A stretch of 64,000 nucleotides of DNA from GCA-003244245 sp039924425 (GTDB taxonomy: Bacteria > Actinomycetota > Actinomycetes > Mycobacteriales > Pseudonocardiaceae). The stretch is from NCBI GenBank assembly GCA_039924425.1, contig JBDTAX010000045.1:1-64000 (forward strand), written 5' to 3'. Position numbers and translations under genes: made by a program. The notes beneath the pieces are model-generated. The model was not told the origin of the DNA. It did not search any database and was given only the letters and a program-made list of their open reading frames with translations. Every line of letters starts with the position of its first letter. The first letter of the stretch is position 1. Of this stretch, positions 50,504 through 59,740 are shown one piece after another.

Positions 50504-52149
50504 GCGCGATGACGACGCCGACCACAGCCGGATCCGGAGGCTTGGCCACCAAGGCAGGCGAGGCAGCCGACCAGCTTGACCAGCGGTTTCACCTGGCAGC
50601 CGGCATGCGCCGGCAGATCAACAAGGTCTTCCCGACGCACTGGTCGTTCATGCTCGGTGAGATCGCGCTGAACAGCTTCATCGTGCTGCTGCTGTCGGGG
50701 ACGTACCTGACGCTGTTCTTCGACCCCTCCATGCAGGACGTCACGTACAACGGTGTCTACCAAAACCTCCGCGGGATCGAGATGTCCCGGGCGTTCGAGT
50801 CGACGCTGCAGATCTCCTTCGATGTCCGCGGTGGGCTGTTCGTCCGGCAGGTGCACCACTGGGCAGCGCTGCTGTTCGTCGCCGCCATCATCATCCACAT
50901 GTTCCGTGTCTTCTTCACCGGCGCCTTCCGCAAGCCGAGGGACACGAACTGGACGATCGGCGTGACCCTCGTGCTGCTGGCCGGTCTGGAGGGCCTCACC
51001 GGCTACTCACTGCCCGACGACCTGCTCTCCGGAACCGGGCTCCGCATCATCTCGTCGATCATCATGTCGCCACCGGTGATCGGCACCTGGTTGCAGTGGG
51101 CGATCTTCGGGGGTCTGTTCCCCGGCACTGTGATCATTCCCCGATTCTTCATCGTGCACGTGCTGATCATCCCGGGCATCCTGGTCGCTCTCATCGCCGT
51201 ACATCTCGGGCTGGTCTGGTACCAGAAGCACACACAGTTCCCCGGGCCCGGGCGCACCGAGCGCAATGTGGTCGGCATCCGCATCCTGCCGATCTTCGCG
51301 ACGAAGGCCGGCGGCTTCGCCATGACGAACATCGGTGTGATCTGCATCTTGGCCGGGTTGTTCCAGATCAACCCGATATGGAACTTCGGCCCGTACAACC
51401 CGTCCCAGGTTTCGGCGGCCTCGCAGCCCGACTGGTACGTCGGTTGGTTGGACGGCTCCACTCGGCTGTGGCCCGCCTGGGAGCTCTACCTGGGCAATTA
51501 CATGATCCCCGCGTCGTTCTGGCCGACGATGGTGCTCCCCGGGATCATGTTCGGCCTTACCTTTGGATACCCCGCCATCGAGCGCAAGCTCACCAAAGAT
51601 TTCGCCTCGCACAACCTGTTGCAACGCCCCCGGGACGCCCCGGTGCGAACCGGTTTGGGCATGATGGCTATCTCGTTCATGTTCGTGCTACTACTCTCGG
51701 GCGGCAACGACGTCATCGCGTACGCCTTCAACATCTCGCTGAACGCCACCACGTGGGCCGGACGCATCGGCCTGCTGCTGTTGCCACCAATCTCGTACTA
51801 CGTCTCCTACCGGATCTGCCTCGGCCTGCAGCGCGCCGACCTGTCGATTCTGGAGCACGGAATTGAGACCGGCATCGTCAAGCGGCTGCCCCACGGTGAG
51901 TTCATTGAGGTGCACCAGCCCCTCGGTGGTGCCGACGGGCACGGCCATCCCATCCCGCTGGAGTACCAGGGTGCCCGGGTACCCAAGCGGATGAACCAGC
52001 TTGGCTCCGCCGGTTCCCCCATGCCCGGTTCCCTGTTCAAGCCAGACCCCGCGGATCAGACGAGCGCTCTGGAGAATGCCCGGCGGGAAGCCGCTGGCAA
52101 CGGAGTCGGCCGAGAGTTGGCTGGCCGGCCGCAGCAGCCCAGGGAATAG
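50500..52149 (+). CDS. qcrB: Cytochrome bc1 cytochrome b subunit
   Basis: 549 residues, ATG at 50500 overlapping the qcrA stop. Cytochrome b core: HHWAALLFVAAIIIHMFRVFF and FFIVHVLIIPGILVALIAVHLGLV supply haem ligands; the Qo-site PDWYVGWLDG (equivalent of PEWY) is visible. The C-terminus has the actinobacterial extension ending near GRPQQPRE. It is the target of Q203-type inhibitors in mycobacteria. The next gene is convergent, with only 40 bp between. Confidence 0.97.
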   Translation: MSAMTTPTTAGSGGLATKAGEAADQLDQRFHLAAGMRRQINKVFPTHWSFMLGEIALNSFIVLLLSGTYLTLFFDPSMQDVTYNGVYQNLRGIEMSRAFESTLQISFDVRGGLFVRQVHHWAALLFVAAIIIHMFRVFFTGAFRKPRDTNWTIGVTLVLLAGLEGLTGYSLPDDLLSGTGLRIISSIIMSPPVIGTWLQWAIFGGLFPGTVIIPRFFIVHVLIIPGILVALIAVHLGLVWYQKHTQFPGPGRTERNVVGIRILPIFATKAGGFAMTNIGVICILAGLFQINPIWNFGPYNPSQVSAASQPDWYVGWLDGSTRLWPAWELYLGNYMIPASFWPTMVLPGIMFGLTFGYPAIERKLTKDFASHNLLQRPRDAPVRTGLGMMAISFMFVLLLSGGNDVIAYAFNISLNATTWAGRIGLLLLPPISYYVSYRICLGLQRADLSILEHGIETGIVKRLPHGEFIEVHQPLGGADGHGHPIPLEYQGARVPKRMNQLGSAGSPMPGSLFKPDPADQTSALENARREAAGNGVGRELAGRPQQPRE

Positions 52150-52189
52150 AACCCCAACGGAATAATTCCTGCTTCAGCGACAGCGGTGG

Positions 52190-52588
52190 TCACTCCGCCT
52201 TGGGACCGACGTGGTATTCGAAGATCAACCCGGCGACTGTGCCGAGGACACTCAGGACACCGAGCACCACCATCCACCATTGATCGAAGGCCAGCCCGAG
52301 CCCGATCACGCTCGCCGCTCCCGCCATCCCGATGGGCCAGTAACTGCCTGGCGAGAAGAAACCCATCTCACCAGCGCCGTCAGAGATCTCCGCCTCGGAG
52401 TTGTCCTCAGGACGCATCTGGACTCGCCGGGCGACGAACCGCAAGTAGGTGCCGAGGATGAGAGCCAGCCCACCGGACAGCGTCAGCCCCGCAGTCCCGG
52501 CCGGATCATGCGACCAGAGTCCATAGACCACGTCGGACAAGAAGAAGAACACCGCCAGGAACTCGAAGATCCGTGCTTCGATCTTCAT
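52190..52588 (-). CDS. ctaF: Cytochrome c oxidase subunit IV, actinobacterial
   Basis: 132 residues with four hydrophobic segments (IFEFLAVFFFLSDVVYGLW, LTLSGGLALILGTYLRFVA, WPIGMAGAASVIGLGLAF, WWMVVLGVLSVLGTVAG). Matches the CtaF family of aa3 oxidases. It lies 54 bp after ctaC in the same direction, as in mycobacteria (Rv2199c-2200c). Confidence 0.94.
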   Translation of the reverse strand: MKIEARIFEFLAVFFFLSDVVYGLWSHDPAGTAGLTLSGGLALILGTYLRFVARRVQMRPEDNSEAEISDGAGEMGFFSPGSYWPIGMAGAASVIGLGLAFDQWWMVVLGVLSVLGTVAGLIFEYHVGPKAE

Positions 52589-52642
52589 CGTGCGCCTCGC
52601 TCTCGAACCTGCCGGAGGGACTCTCGCTCGACATACTGAAGG

Positions 52643-53608
52643 TTAGCTGCCACCACGGGCCTGCTGCGCGTCGCGAGCGGTGCGATCGGTGTTGAACGGC
52701 GAGGTCGTCACGGCCTCGGGGGCGCACAGCTCACCGCAGTTCAGCTGCGCGAGCGCCTCACCCGCCGTGTAGGAACGTTGCGTTCGCGGGTTGATCTGAG
52801 CTCGCACGGCCAGGTACCGGTCGAACAGATCCGGTGGCAACGCACGGAGCTCGAAGTTCATCATCGAGTGGTAGGTGCCACACAACTCGGCGCAGCGACC
52901 GACAAAAGCACCCGGGCGCTCCACGGTGGTCTGGAAGACGTTGTCGGTGTTGTTCTTCTCCGGGCGCGGGAAGACATCGCGCTTGAAGAGAAAATCCGGA
53001 ATGTAGAACGAGTGCAGGACATCTCTGGAAAAAAGCTGGTATTCCACTACCCGATTGGTTGGCACCACCAGGAGCGGAATGACGGCCGATGATCCTATCG
53101 TGGACAGTGGTTCGCCGTCTTCGGTAAGCCGGACGGGGTAGCTGCCACCTGCACCCGGCTTGTCCTGCAGATATTCGAAGTCCCAGTTCCACTGGAAGGC
53201 GACTACCCGCACCCGCAGCGCCGGATTATCGACTTTAGCGAGGACGAAGTCCTGAGTCGTCACAGTGAAGTAAAAAAGCACCACGACGATCACGAACGGG
53301 ATGACCGTGTAGATGATCTCCAGCGGCAGGTTATACTGGGTCTGACGGGGTATCTCATCGGATTTTTTCCGACAGAAGACAACCGTCCCTACGATCAGTA
53401 CTGCGACAATCAACCCGATCGCCAACGCCGCCACCGTCGACCAGATCCACAGGTCGCGCATCCGCTCGGCTTGGGGGGTGATCCCCTCCGGCCAACCAAA
53501 CGCGAAAGCCTGATACACCGAACATCCGCTGGACAGGACGGCAACCATTCCGGCCAGCCCGGCCACCTTCAGCAGCCGAACCGCTCGGCAACGGTCCACA
53601 GCGATCAC
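52643..53608 (-). CDS. ctaC: Cytochrome c oxidase subunit II
   Basis: 321 residues from the GTG at 53608 (VIAVDRCRAVRLLKVAG, after GGGGAG); the frame is open to 53650. Lipoprotein signal peptide with lipobox LSSGC, two membrane helices (VAALAIGLIVAVLIVGTVVF; VIPFVIVVVLFYFTV), then the cupredoxin domain with the CuA site CAELCGTYHSMM and its upstream His in DVLHSFYIPD. Accepts electrons from QcrC. The subunit I gene (ctaD) is not in this window. Confidence 0.95.
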   Translation of the reverse strand: MIAVDRCRAVRLLKVAGLAGMVAVLSSGCSVYQAFAFGWPEGITPQAERMRDLWIWSTVAALAIGLIVAVLIVGTVVFCRKKSDEIPRQTQYNLPLEIIYTVIPFVIVVVLFYFTVTTQDFVLAKVDNPALRVRVVAFQWNWDFEYLQDKPGAGGSYPVRLTEDGEPLSTIGSSAVIPLLVVPTNRVVEYQLFSRDVLHSFYIPDFLFKRDVFPRPEKNNTDNVFQTTVERPGAFVGRCAELCGTYHSMMNFELRALPPDLFDRYLAVRAQINPRTQRSYTAGEALAQLNCGELCAPEAVTTSPFNTDRTARDAQQARGGS

Positions 53609-53718
53609 CCCTCGCTCCCCCTCGTCGCCCGATGCCGCCAGGAAGCCCACCGCTAGGAGCCTAAACCAAAGCGGGCCCCAGAGTGCGCCCAGGGCGCACG
53701 TAGCCCGGCACCCGGCGT

Positions 53719-53803
53719 CATACTGGGCCGCTGCGGATGTCGGGTCGATGACGATACTGGGTCACTGCGGATACTGGGTCACTGCGGATACTGGGTCACT
53801 GAG
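53719..53803. repeat. Five tandem 17-bp repeats directly upstream of asnB
   Basis: Units start at 53719, 53736, 53753, 53770 and 53787. The last three are GATACTGGGTCACTGCG (the fifth ending GAG); the first two are diverged. The array ends 14 bp before the asnB start and its last bases form part of the ribosome binding site (GAGGAGAGGG). The array must therefore lie in the promoter or leader. Confidence 0.88.
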
Positions 53804-53817
53804 GAGAGGGCGGGTAC

Positions 53818-55746
53818 GTGTGCGGGTTGCTGGGACTGCTGACCGCGCGGCAGGACGCCGAGCGGCGAGTGGCGGACGTGACCTCGGCGCTGCGATGCCA
53901 GCGCCATCGCGGACCCGATGAGACGGGGACCTGGCACGACGCTGACATGGTGCTCGGCTTCAACCGGCTGTCCATCATCGATCTGGCGCACTCCCACCAG
54001 CCGCTACGCTGGGGGCCACCGGGCATGCCGGAGCGCTATACGATCCTGTGCAACGGGGAGATCTACAACTATCTGGAGCTCCGGGAGGAGCTTCGTCGTG
54101 ATCCGTACGGCGCGGCCTTCGCGACCGACGGTGACACCGAGGTCGTCGTCGCGGCATACCATCACCTCGGGCCGGCTGCTGTGGGGCGGCTGCGGGGAAT
54201 GTTCGCGTTCGTCATCTGGGACGCGAAGCTTCGGGTCGCCTTCGGGGCCCGTGATCCCTTCGGCATCAAGCCGTTGTACAGCTGCGCCGGGCCCGCCGGA
54301 GTGGCGTTCGCCAGCGAGAAGAAGAGCCTGCTTGAGCTGGCGCCGTCGCTGGGAGTGGCCCCAGAGCTGGACCGCCGCGCGCTGCAGCATTACCTGACCT
54401 TGCAGTACGTCCCGGAACCGGCGTCCCTGCACACCGGGATCACCCGCATCGAGTCCGGCACCTCCTTCACCCTGTCCCCTGGTGGCACACCGGTCACCGA
54501 GCGGTACTTCCATCCCCATTTCCGGCCCCGCCAGCTCAGCTCCGACGCCGACGCGCGGGTCCTGCACGACGAGATCAGCGCGGCGTTGCGGGACTCGGTC
54601 GCCAAGCACATGCGGGCCGACGTCACCGTCGGGGCGTTCCTGTCTGGTGGGATCGACTCCACCGCCATCGCGGCGCTGGCCCGCGAGCACAACCCGGATC
54701 TGATCACCTTCACCACCGGCTTCGAGCGGGAGGGTTACTCCGAGGTGGACGTGGCCGCGGAGTCGGCGGCCGCGATCGGCGTCCGGCACGTGGTCCGCAC
54801 CGTCTCGGCCACCGAACTGGCCGACGCGCTGCCGCTGATCGTGTGGTATCTCGACGATCCGGTGGCCGACCCCGCGCTGGTGCCGCTGTGGTTCATCGCC
54901 CGGGAGGCGCGGGAACACGTCAAGGTGGTGCTGTCCGGGGAGGGCGCCGATGAGCTCTTCGGCGGGTACACCATCTACCGGGAACCGCTGTCGCTGGCCG
55001 CGTTCGAGAAGGTCCCCGGCGGGCTGCGCCGCGCGCTGGGCCGGATCTCTACCCGGATCCCGGAGGGAGTGCGCGGCAAGGATTTGCTTCGGCGCGGCGC
55101 ATTGACGCTGGAGCAGCGCTACTACGGGAACGCTCGGATCTTCCGGGACGACCAGCTACGCGCGGTGCTGCCCGGATACGATCCAGCTGTCTCGCACGCC
55201 GACGTCACGGCGGCTGCCTACGACGCCTCCACCGGCTGGGATCCGATCGCTCGCATGCAGCACGTGGACCTGTTCACCTGGCTGCGTGGTGACATCCTGG
55301 TCAAGGCCGACAAGATGACCATGGCCAACTCACTGGAGCTCCGGGTGCCCTTCCTCGACCCAGAGGTGTTTCGGGTGGCATCGACCATCCCGTTCACCGA
55401 GAAGATCACCCGTGTCACTACCAAGCACGCACTGCGCCAGGCGCTGCGCGACATCGTGCCCGCGCATGTGCTGAACCGGCGCAAGCTCGGATTCCCGGTT
55501 CCGATCCGGCACTGGCTACGCGAGGATCTGCACGACTGGGCCCGCGGCATCATCAATGACTCGCTCACCGCGGAGTTCCTGGACCTCGCGGCGGTACACC
55601 GGATGCTCGACGAGCACCGCCGCGGACCACGAGATCACAGCAGGCGAATCTGGGCGGTACTGGTCTTCATGCTGTGGCACGGCATCTTCTTCGAGCAGCG
55701 CATCATCCCCGCAGTACCCGAACCGCGCTACCCGGTCCAGGTCTAA
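53818..55746 (+). CDS. asnB: Glutamine-hydrolysing asparagine synthetase
   Basis: 642 residues, GTG start. Cys2 (MCGLLGLL) is the glutaminase nucleophile; RHRGPDETGTWHD and FNRLSIIDL are typical of the N-terminal domain. The synthetase domain has PP-loop FLSGGIDSTAIAAL and VVLSGEGADELFGGYTIY. Later motifs LVKADKMTMANSLELRVPFLD (in part) and RRKLGFPVPIRHWL confirm the family. The mycobacterial gene Rv2201 holds the same place after ctaC. In related bacteria AsnB-type enzymes also amidate cell-wall diamino acids, a possible alternative role. Intact, unlike the relic near 16 kb. Confidence 0.96.
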   Translation: MCGLLGLLTARQDAERRVADVTSALRCQRHRGPDETGTWHDADMVLGFNRLSIIDLAHSHQPLRWGPPGMPERYTILCNGEIYNYLELREELRRDPYGAAFATDGDTEVVVAAYHHLGPAAVGRLRGMFAFVIWDAKLRVAFGARDPFGIKPLYSCAGPAGVAFASEKKSLLELAPSLGVAPELDRRALQHYLTLQYVPEPASLHTGITRIESGTSFTLSPGGTPVTERYFHPHFRPRQLSSDADARVLHDEISAALRDSVAKHMRADVTVGAFLSGGIDSTAIAALAREHNPDLITFTTGFEREGYSEVDVAAESAAAIGVRHVVRTVSATELADALPLIVWYLDDPVADPALVPLWFIAREAREHVKVVLSGEGADELFGGYTIYREPLSLAAFEKVPGGLRRALGRISTRIPEGVRGKDLLRRGALTLEQRYYGNARIFRDDQLRAVLPGYDPAVSHADVTAAAYDASTGWDPIARMQHVDLFTWLRGDILVKADKMTMANSLELRVPFLDPEVFRVASTIPFTEKITRVTTKHALRQALRDIVPAHVLNRRKLGFPVPIRHWLREDLHDWARGIINDSLTAEFLDLAAVHRMLDEHRRGPRDHSRRIWAVLVFMLWHGIFFEQRIIPAVPEPRYPVQV

Positions 55747-55804
55747 GCCTGCGCAGTTTTAACGCCGCGCAGGTCCAAGCCGCGCAGATCCAACCAGCGG
55801 TGGG

Positions 55805-56167
55805 TTAGTTGAAGGAGTCCCCACAGGCGCACGAACCACCCGCGTTGGGGTTGTCGATCGTGAAGCCTTGCTTCTCGATCGTGTCCACGAAATCGATCAC
55901 AGCGCCTTGCAGGTAGGGCACGCTCATCCGGTCGACGATCACGCCGAGGCCATTGAAGTCCCGCTTGGCATCTCCGTCCAGCGTGCGCTCATCGAAAAAG
56001 AGCTGGTAGCGCAACCCGGCACAACCACCTGGCTGCACGGCGATGCGCAGGTGCATGTCGTCCCGACCTTCTTGGTCGAGCAGCGCCTTCGCCTTGGCGG
56101 CAGCGGCAGCGGTGAGCTCGACACCGTGCGTGCTCACTTCGGTGTCGGCGATGTTCTCGACGCTCAT
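55805..56167 (-). CDS. erpA: Iron-sulfur cluster insertion protein (ErpA/HesB type)
   Basis: 120 residues from the ATG at 56167 (MSVENIADTEVSTHGVELT). A-type carrier with Cys in QPGGCAGLRYQ and the C-terminal pair in SCACGDSF; VDRMSVPYLQGAVIDFVD is typical. It passes clusters to client apoproteins, fitting the adjacent respiratory genes. The position is as in mycobacteria (Rv2204c). Upstream in-frame codons do not resemble the family. Confidence 0.94.
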   Translation of the reverse strand: MSVENIADTEVSTHGVELTAAAAAKAKALLDQEGRDDMHLRIAVQPGGCAGLRYQLFFDERTLDGDAKRDFNGLGVIVDRMSVPYLQGAVIDFVDTIEKQGFTIDNPNAGGSCACGDSFN

Positions 56168-56300
56168 TGGCTCCCCCTGGGGATCGACGCTCAGCACGGA
56201 TAAATCTCTACTGTACGCGAACGCCCTAGGCCGACGAGCGATTCCCCCACCGGCACCCACAGATCGCCCACCTGCCCGGCCGGTGCCCTAGGCTGGCCAG

Positions 56301-56936
56301 GTGAGGTTCCTGCGCGGAAACACCGGCCCCGGAGCCACCGAACCGGAGCCGGCGGTGGTGCGGGAGCCCAATCCGGACGAGATGAGCCATCGAGCCCGGG
56401 GCGGTGGCAAGGGCAGGCCCACGCCGAGCCGCCGGGAGGCCCAGGGCCACAAGCGAGGCCCCGCGCCACCCCCACCGCGGACCCAGCGGGAAGCATTGCG
56501 CCGGATGCGCGGGTCCAAGGCCCAACGCCGCGACGCGACGGCGCAACGCCGGGAGCGCATGCTGGCGGGAGACCCGAAGTACCTACTGCCCCGAGACAGG
56601 GGCCCGGTGAAAGCCTATGTGCGGGATCTGGTGGATTCTCGGCGGAACCTCGCTGGGGCGTTCATGCCGCTGGCCCTGCTGGTGATCGTGGTGACCCTGG
56701 TGCGATCGCCGTTCGTGCAACAGTATGCGACGCTCGTGTCGATGGTGATGCTTGTCGCGATCATTGTCGAGGGGGTGCTGCTGGGCCGGACCGTCAAGCG
56801 TCGCGTCCGCGAGCGGTTCCCCGAAGCGGCGGAGTCCGGGAGGGGACTGGGGTTCTACGCGATGACCCGGGCGACCCAGCTGCGCAGAATGCGGGTGCCC
56901 AAGCCCCGCGTCGGTCCCGGCGACCCGATCCCCTAA
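56301..56936 (+). CDS. DUF3043 membrane protein
   Basis: 211 residues, GTG start. A long basic hydrophilic N-terminus (RRMRGSKAQRRDATAQRRERM) leads to the conserved DPKYLLPRDRGPVKAYVRDLVDSRRN region, two membrane helices (FMPLALLVIVVTLVRS, LVSMVMLVAIIVEGVLL) and a basic tail. The actinobacterial DUF3043 family has no known function; it occupies the Rv2206 position. Confidence 0.93.
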   Translation: MRFLRGNTGPGATEPEPAVVREPNPDEMSHRARGGGKGRPTPSRREAQGHKRGPAPPPPRTQREALRRMRGSKAQRRDATAQRRERMLAGDPKYLLPRDRGPVKAYVRDLVDSRRNLAGAFMPLALLVIVVTLVRSPFVQQYATLVSMVMLVAIIVEGVLLGRTVKRRVRERFPEAAESGRGLGFYAMTRATQLRRMRVPKPRVGPGDPIP

Positions 56937-56981
56937 CCGGGCCTGGCCCAGCTCTAACCACGCCAGCGCAGCGCGGGCTGG

Positions 56982-57176
56982 CTACGGCCGCAGGCTCATC
57001 GGGCCGTACACCACGGACATCCCGTCAAGCAGGGTGACCGCCGCCACGCCGCCCTCGAGCAGTCCCGGCCATTCGAGGGAGAGCCAATCCTCGGCGTCGG
57101 CCTGGTCGTCAAAGACAACGTCTGGTCCGCTCACCTGGCCACCGTCCAGATCCTGGTAGCGCCACCGCAGAGCCAT
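56982..57176 (-). CDS. Conserved small hypothetical protein (64 aa)
   Basis: 64 residues from the ATG at 57176 (MALRWRYQDLDGGQVSGPD), with DQADAEDWLSLEW and a C-terminal VTLLDGMSVVYGPMSL. The sequence pattern is widespread in actinobacteria as an uncharacterised soluble protein, to my recollection. An open frame extends further upstream but resembles nothing. Function unknown. Confidence 0.75.
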   Translation of the reverse strand: MALRWRYQDLDGGQVSGPDVVFDDQADAEDWLSLEWPGLLEGGVAAVTLLDGMSVVYGPMSLRP

Positions 57177-57263
57177 CTGGCTACTCCCCTTCCACCGCCA
57201 ACTCTTCACTGCCGTCCTCGCACCGCCGCTCGCACCCGGTGCACCTGACGGTAGCCTCAGCGG

Positions 57264-57788
57264 GTGCGGACGCTGGTGCTCGGAGGTGCCCGCTCGGGCA
57301 AGTCCGCCCACGCCGAGGGATTACTGAGTGTTACGCGGGTGGACTACCTGGCGACCGCCCGGTCAGTGCCCGGCGACGCGGAATGGGAAGCGCGGATCGC
57401 CGCGCATGTGGCGCGGCGGCCACTGGGCTGGCGCACCGCCACGCCAGCCGACCTCCCAGCCGCGCTGCGCGCATCGGGGCCGGTCCCCGTGCTCGTCGAC
57501 GACATCGCCACCTGGCTGACCGGGGAATTGGATGACGCCGACGCCTGGGCGGGTAACACGACCGCGTTACGCGACTGTCGCGCGCGGTGCGCTGAGCTGG
57601 TCTCGGCGGTGGCGGCCTGCCCGGCCCGGCTGGTGCTGGTGAGCGCGGAGGTTGGGCTTGGCGTTGTACCGCCGACGCGCGCGGGGCGGCTGCTGCGCGA
57701 CGAGCTCGGTGCGCTCAACGCCGCGCTCGCCGCAGTGTGCGATGAGGTGCTGCTGCTGGTGGCGGGGCTGCCTGTCACGCTGCGTTGA
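57264..57788 (+). CDS. cobU: Bifunctional adenosylcobinamide kinase / adenosylcobinamide-phosphate guanylyltransferase
   Basis: 174 residues, GTG start. P-loop LVLGGARSGKSAHAEGL; further family text VDYLATARS, DDIATWLTGELDDADAW and VSAEVGLGVVPPTRAGRLLRD (in part). CobU phosphorylates adenosylcobinamide and attaches GMP, preparing the lower-ligand step of B12 assembly. It leads the cobU-cobT-cobS set. Confidence 0.95.
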   Translation: MRTLVLGGARSGKSAHAEGLLSVTRVDYLATARSVPGDAEWEARIAAHVARRPLGWRTATPADLPAALRASGPVPVLVDDIATWLTGELDDADAWAGNTTALRDCRARCAELVSAVAACPARLVLVSAEVGLGVVPPTRAGRLLRDELGALNAALAAVCDEVLLLVAGLPVTLR

Positions 57789-57833
57789 TATTGCGGGATC
57801 GTTGTATGGAGATGTCACGGACGGTGATATTTG

Positions 57834-58991
57834 ATGGACAGGGAGCACGAGCTGAGCCACGTGGAGTTCCCCGAGATCACGCCACCCGACCAGCAAGCCC
57901 ACCGGGAAGCGGTGGCCCGCCATGAGCAACTGACCAAGCCGGCGGGCTCCTTGGGCCGCCTGGAGGAGCTGGGAGTGTGGGCGAGCTCCTGCCAAGGGGC
58001 CTGCCCACCACATCCGTTCGCCCACCCACAGCTTGTCGTGTTCGCCGGAGATCACGGTGTCGCCGCGCACGGGGTTTCCGCCTATCCCAGCGAGGTCACC
58101 CAGCAGATGGTGGGCAACTTCCTGAGCGGGCGGGCGGCGGTGAACGTGCTCGCCGCGGCGGCCGGGGCGGCGGTACGAGTGGTCGATGTGGCCGTGGACT
58201 GCGATCCGGACTCGGTCACCGGGCCACCGCTGGTCACCAGGCACAAGGTTCGCCGAGGCAGCGGCGCGATCCACCGGCGGGACGCGCTGACCGACACGGA
58301 AGTGATCCAGGCGCTAACCGCTGGGGTGACGATCGCCGACGAGGAAGTCGACCGGGGCGCTGACCTGCTGATCGCGGGCGACATGGGGATCGGCAACACC
58401 ACCCCCGCCGCGGTGCTGGTGGCGGCCCTCACCGGGGCGGAACCGGTGGCGGTCGTGGGCCGTGGCAGCGGGATCGACGACGCCGGCTGGATGCGCAAAG
58501 CGGCGGTGATCCGCGACGCGTTGCGCCGGGCCCGCCCGGTCGTCGGTGATCCGCTCGCGCTGGTCCGCACCGCGGGCGGTGCCGACATCGCCGCGATGGC
58601 CGGGTTCCTGGCCCAGGCCGCGGTGCGGCGCACCCCGGTGATTCTCGACGGTGTGGTCGTCACGGCGGCGGCGATGCTCGCCGAGGAGCTCGCGCCAGGA
58701 GCACGGCGGTGGTGGGTGGCCGGGCACCGCTCGGCGGAGCCCGCGCACACCCTGGCGCTGGAGCATCTGGAGCTGGAGCCAATCCTGGAGCTGGGGATGC
58801 GGCTGGGTGAGGGCTCGGGCGCGGTGGCCGCGCTGCCGCTGGTGCAGATGTCGGTGCGGGTGCTCGCCGAGATGGCCACCTTCGCCGACGCGGGCGTCTC
58901 CGGGCCAGCGGCTGCCCCGTCGCCGTTTGTGGCTCTTCAAGGCCGGCCAACCGAGGGGTTGGCCGGCCTTGAAGAGCCACCCATCAGATGA
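57834..58991 (+). CDS. cobT: Nicotinate-nucleotide--dimethylbenzimidazole phosphoribosyltransferase
   Basis: 385 residues from the ATG at 57834. Conserved KPAGSLGRLEELGVW, VVFAGDHGVAAHGVSAYPSEVT (in part), GDMGIGNTTPAAVLVAALTG and LDGVVVTAAAMLAEELAPG. It makes alpha-ribazole phosphate for the lower ligand of cobalamin. The last about 20 codons (FVALQGRPTEGLAGLEEPP) read through a perfect 52-nt hairpin and are not part of the usual family end. Overlaps cobS by 4 bp. Confidence 0.95.
   Translation: MDREHELSHVEFPEITPPDQQAHREAVARHEQLTKPAGSLGRLEELGVWASSCQGACPPHPFAHPQLVVFAGDHGVAAHGVSAYPSEVTQQMVGNFLSGRAAVNVLAAAAGAAVRVVDVAVDCDPDSVTGPPLVTRHKVRRGSGAIHRRDALTDTEVIQALTAGVTIADEEVDRGADLLIAGDMGIGNTTPAAVLVAALTGAEPVAVVGRGSGIDDAGWMRKAAVIRDALRRARPVVGDPLALVRTAGGADIAAMAGFLAQAAVRRTPVILDGVVVTAAAMLAEELAPGARRWWVAGHRSAEPAHTLALEHLELEPILELGMRLGEGSGAVAALPLVQMSVRVLAEMATFADAGVSGPAAAPSPFVALQGRPTEGLAGLEEPPIR
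58929..58980. repeat. Perfect 24-bp inverted repeat inside the 3' end of cobT
   Basis: Arms 58929-58952 and 58957-58980 are exact reverse complements with a GAGG loop, containing GGCCGGCC-type cores. It looks like a terminator or a mobile palindromic element, but lies within cobT codons and ends 8 bp before the cobS start, so it could attenuate or control cobS. Confidence 0.85.
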
Positions 58992-59737
58992 GCCAAGGAC
59001 TGCGGTTGGCGCTGTCCTGGTTGACCGTCGTGCCGGTGGGCACACCAGTCAAGGTGGATCGGACCCTCGCCCGCCAGGCGCTGTACTGGGCGCCCGTGGT
59101 TGGCGCCGGGTTGGGTGTGCTGATCGCTGGGCTGCTGGCCGCGCTGCACGCGCTGGGCACTCCGGCTCCGCTGACCGGGTTGGCTGGAGTGGCGGCGCTG
59201 GCCGGGCTGACTCGCGGGATGCACCTGGACGGGCTGGCCGACACCGCCGACGGGCTCGGCTGCTACGGCGGGCCGAGCCGCGCGCTGGAGGTGATGCGCG
59301 ACGGGGCGAGCGGGCCGTTCGGCGTGACCGCGCTGGTGCTGGTGCTGGCCACGCAGGCGGCCGCGCTGGGAGCGCTCACCGCGGCCGGCCGGTTGGTGCC
59401 CGTGGTGTTGGCGATGGTCGCGGGACGGGCCGCCTACAGCTGGTGCGCCCGGGTGGGTGTGCCTCCGGCCCGGCCAGCCGGCATGGGGGCGCTGGTGGCC
59501 GGCAGCCAACGACCCGCGGTCGCGGTGGCCTGGGCGGTGGTCCTGCTGGCTGGCGGCCTACTGGCGGTCCCCGGACGCCCCTGGCAGGGCCCACTAGCCG
59601 TCACCGCAGCCGCCCTAGCGGTGCTAGCCCTCTCAAAGCACACCACCCGCCGCCTAGGAGGACTAACCGGCGACACCCTAGGCGCCACCACAGAACTAAC
59701 CACCACCCTAATCCTAGCCGCCTGCGCGACAGGTTGA
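58988..59737 (+). CDS. cobS: Adenosylcobinamide-GDP ribazoletransferase (cobalamin synthase)
   Basis: 249-residue membrane enzyme that joins adenosylcobinamide-GDP to alpha-ribazole in the last steps of B12 assembly. MHLDGLADTADGLGCYGG is the Asp-rich active-site signature; hydrophobic segments include YWAPVVGAGLGVLIAGLLAAL and FGVTALVLVLATQAAALGAL. Start ATG overlaps the cobT stop. The last about 55 codons are rich in CTA leucine codons and CTAG tetranucleotides, unlike the rest of the gene. Confidence 0.94.
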   Translation: MSQGLRLALSWLTVVPVGTPVKVDRTLARQALYWAPVVGAGLGVLIAGLLAALHALGTPAPLTGLAGVAALAGLTRGMHLDGLADTADGLGCYGGPSRALEVMRDGASGPFGVTALVLVLATQAAALGALTAAGRLVPVVLAMVAGRAAYSWCARVGVPPARPAGMGALVAGSQRPAVAVAWAVVLLAGGLLAVPGRPWQGPLAVTAAALAVLALSKHTTRRLGGLTGDTLGATTELTTTLILAACATG

Positions 59738-59740
59738 TCT

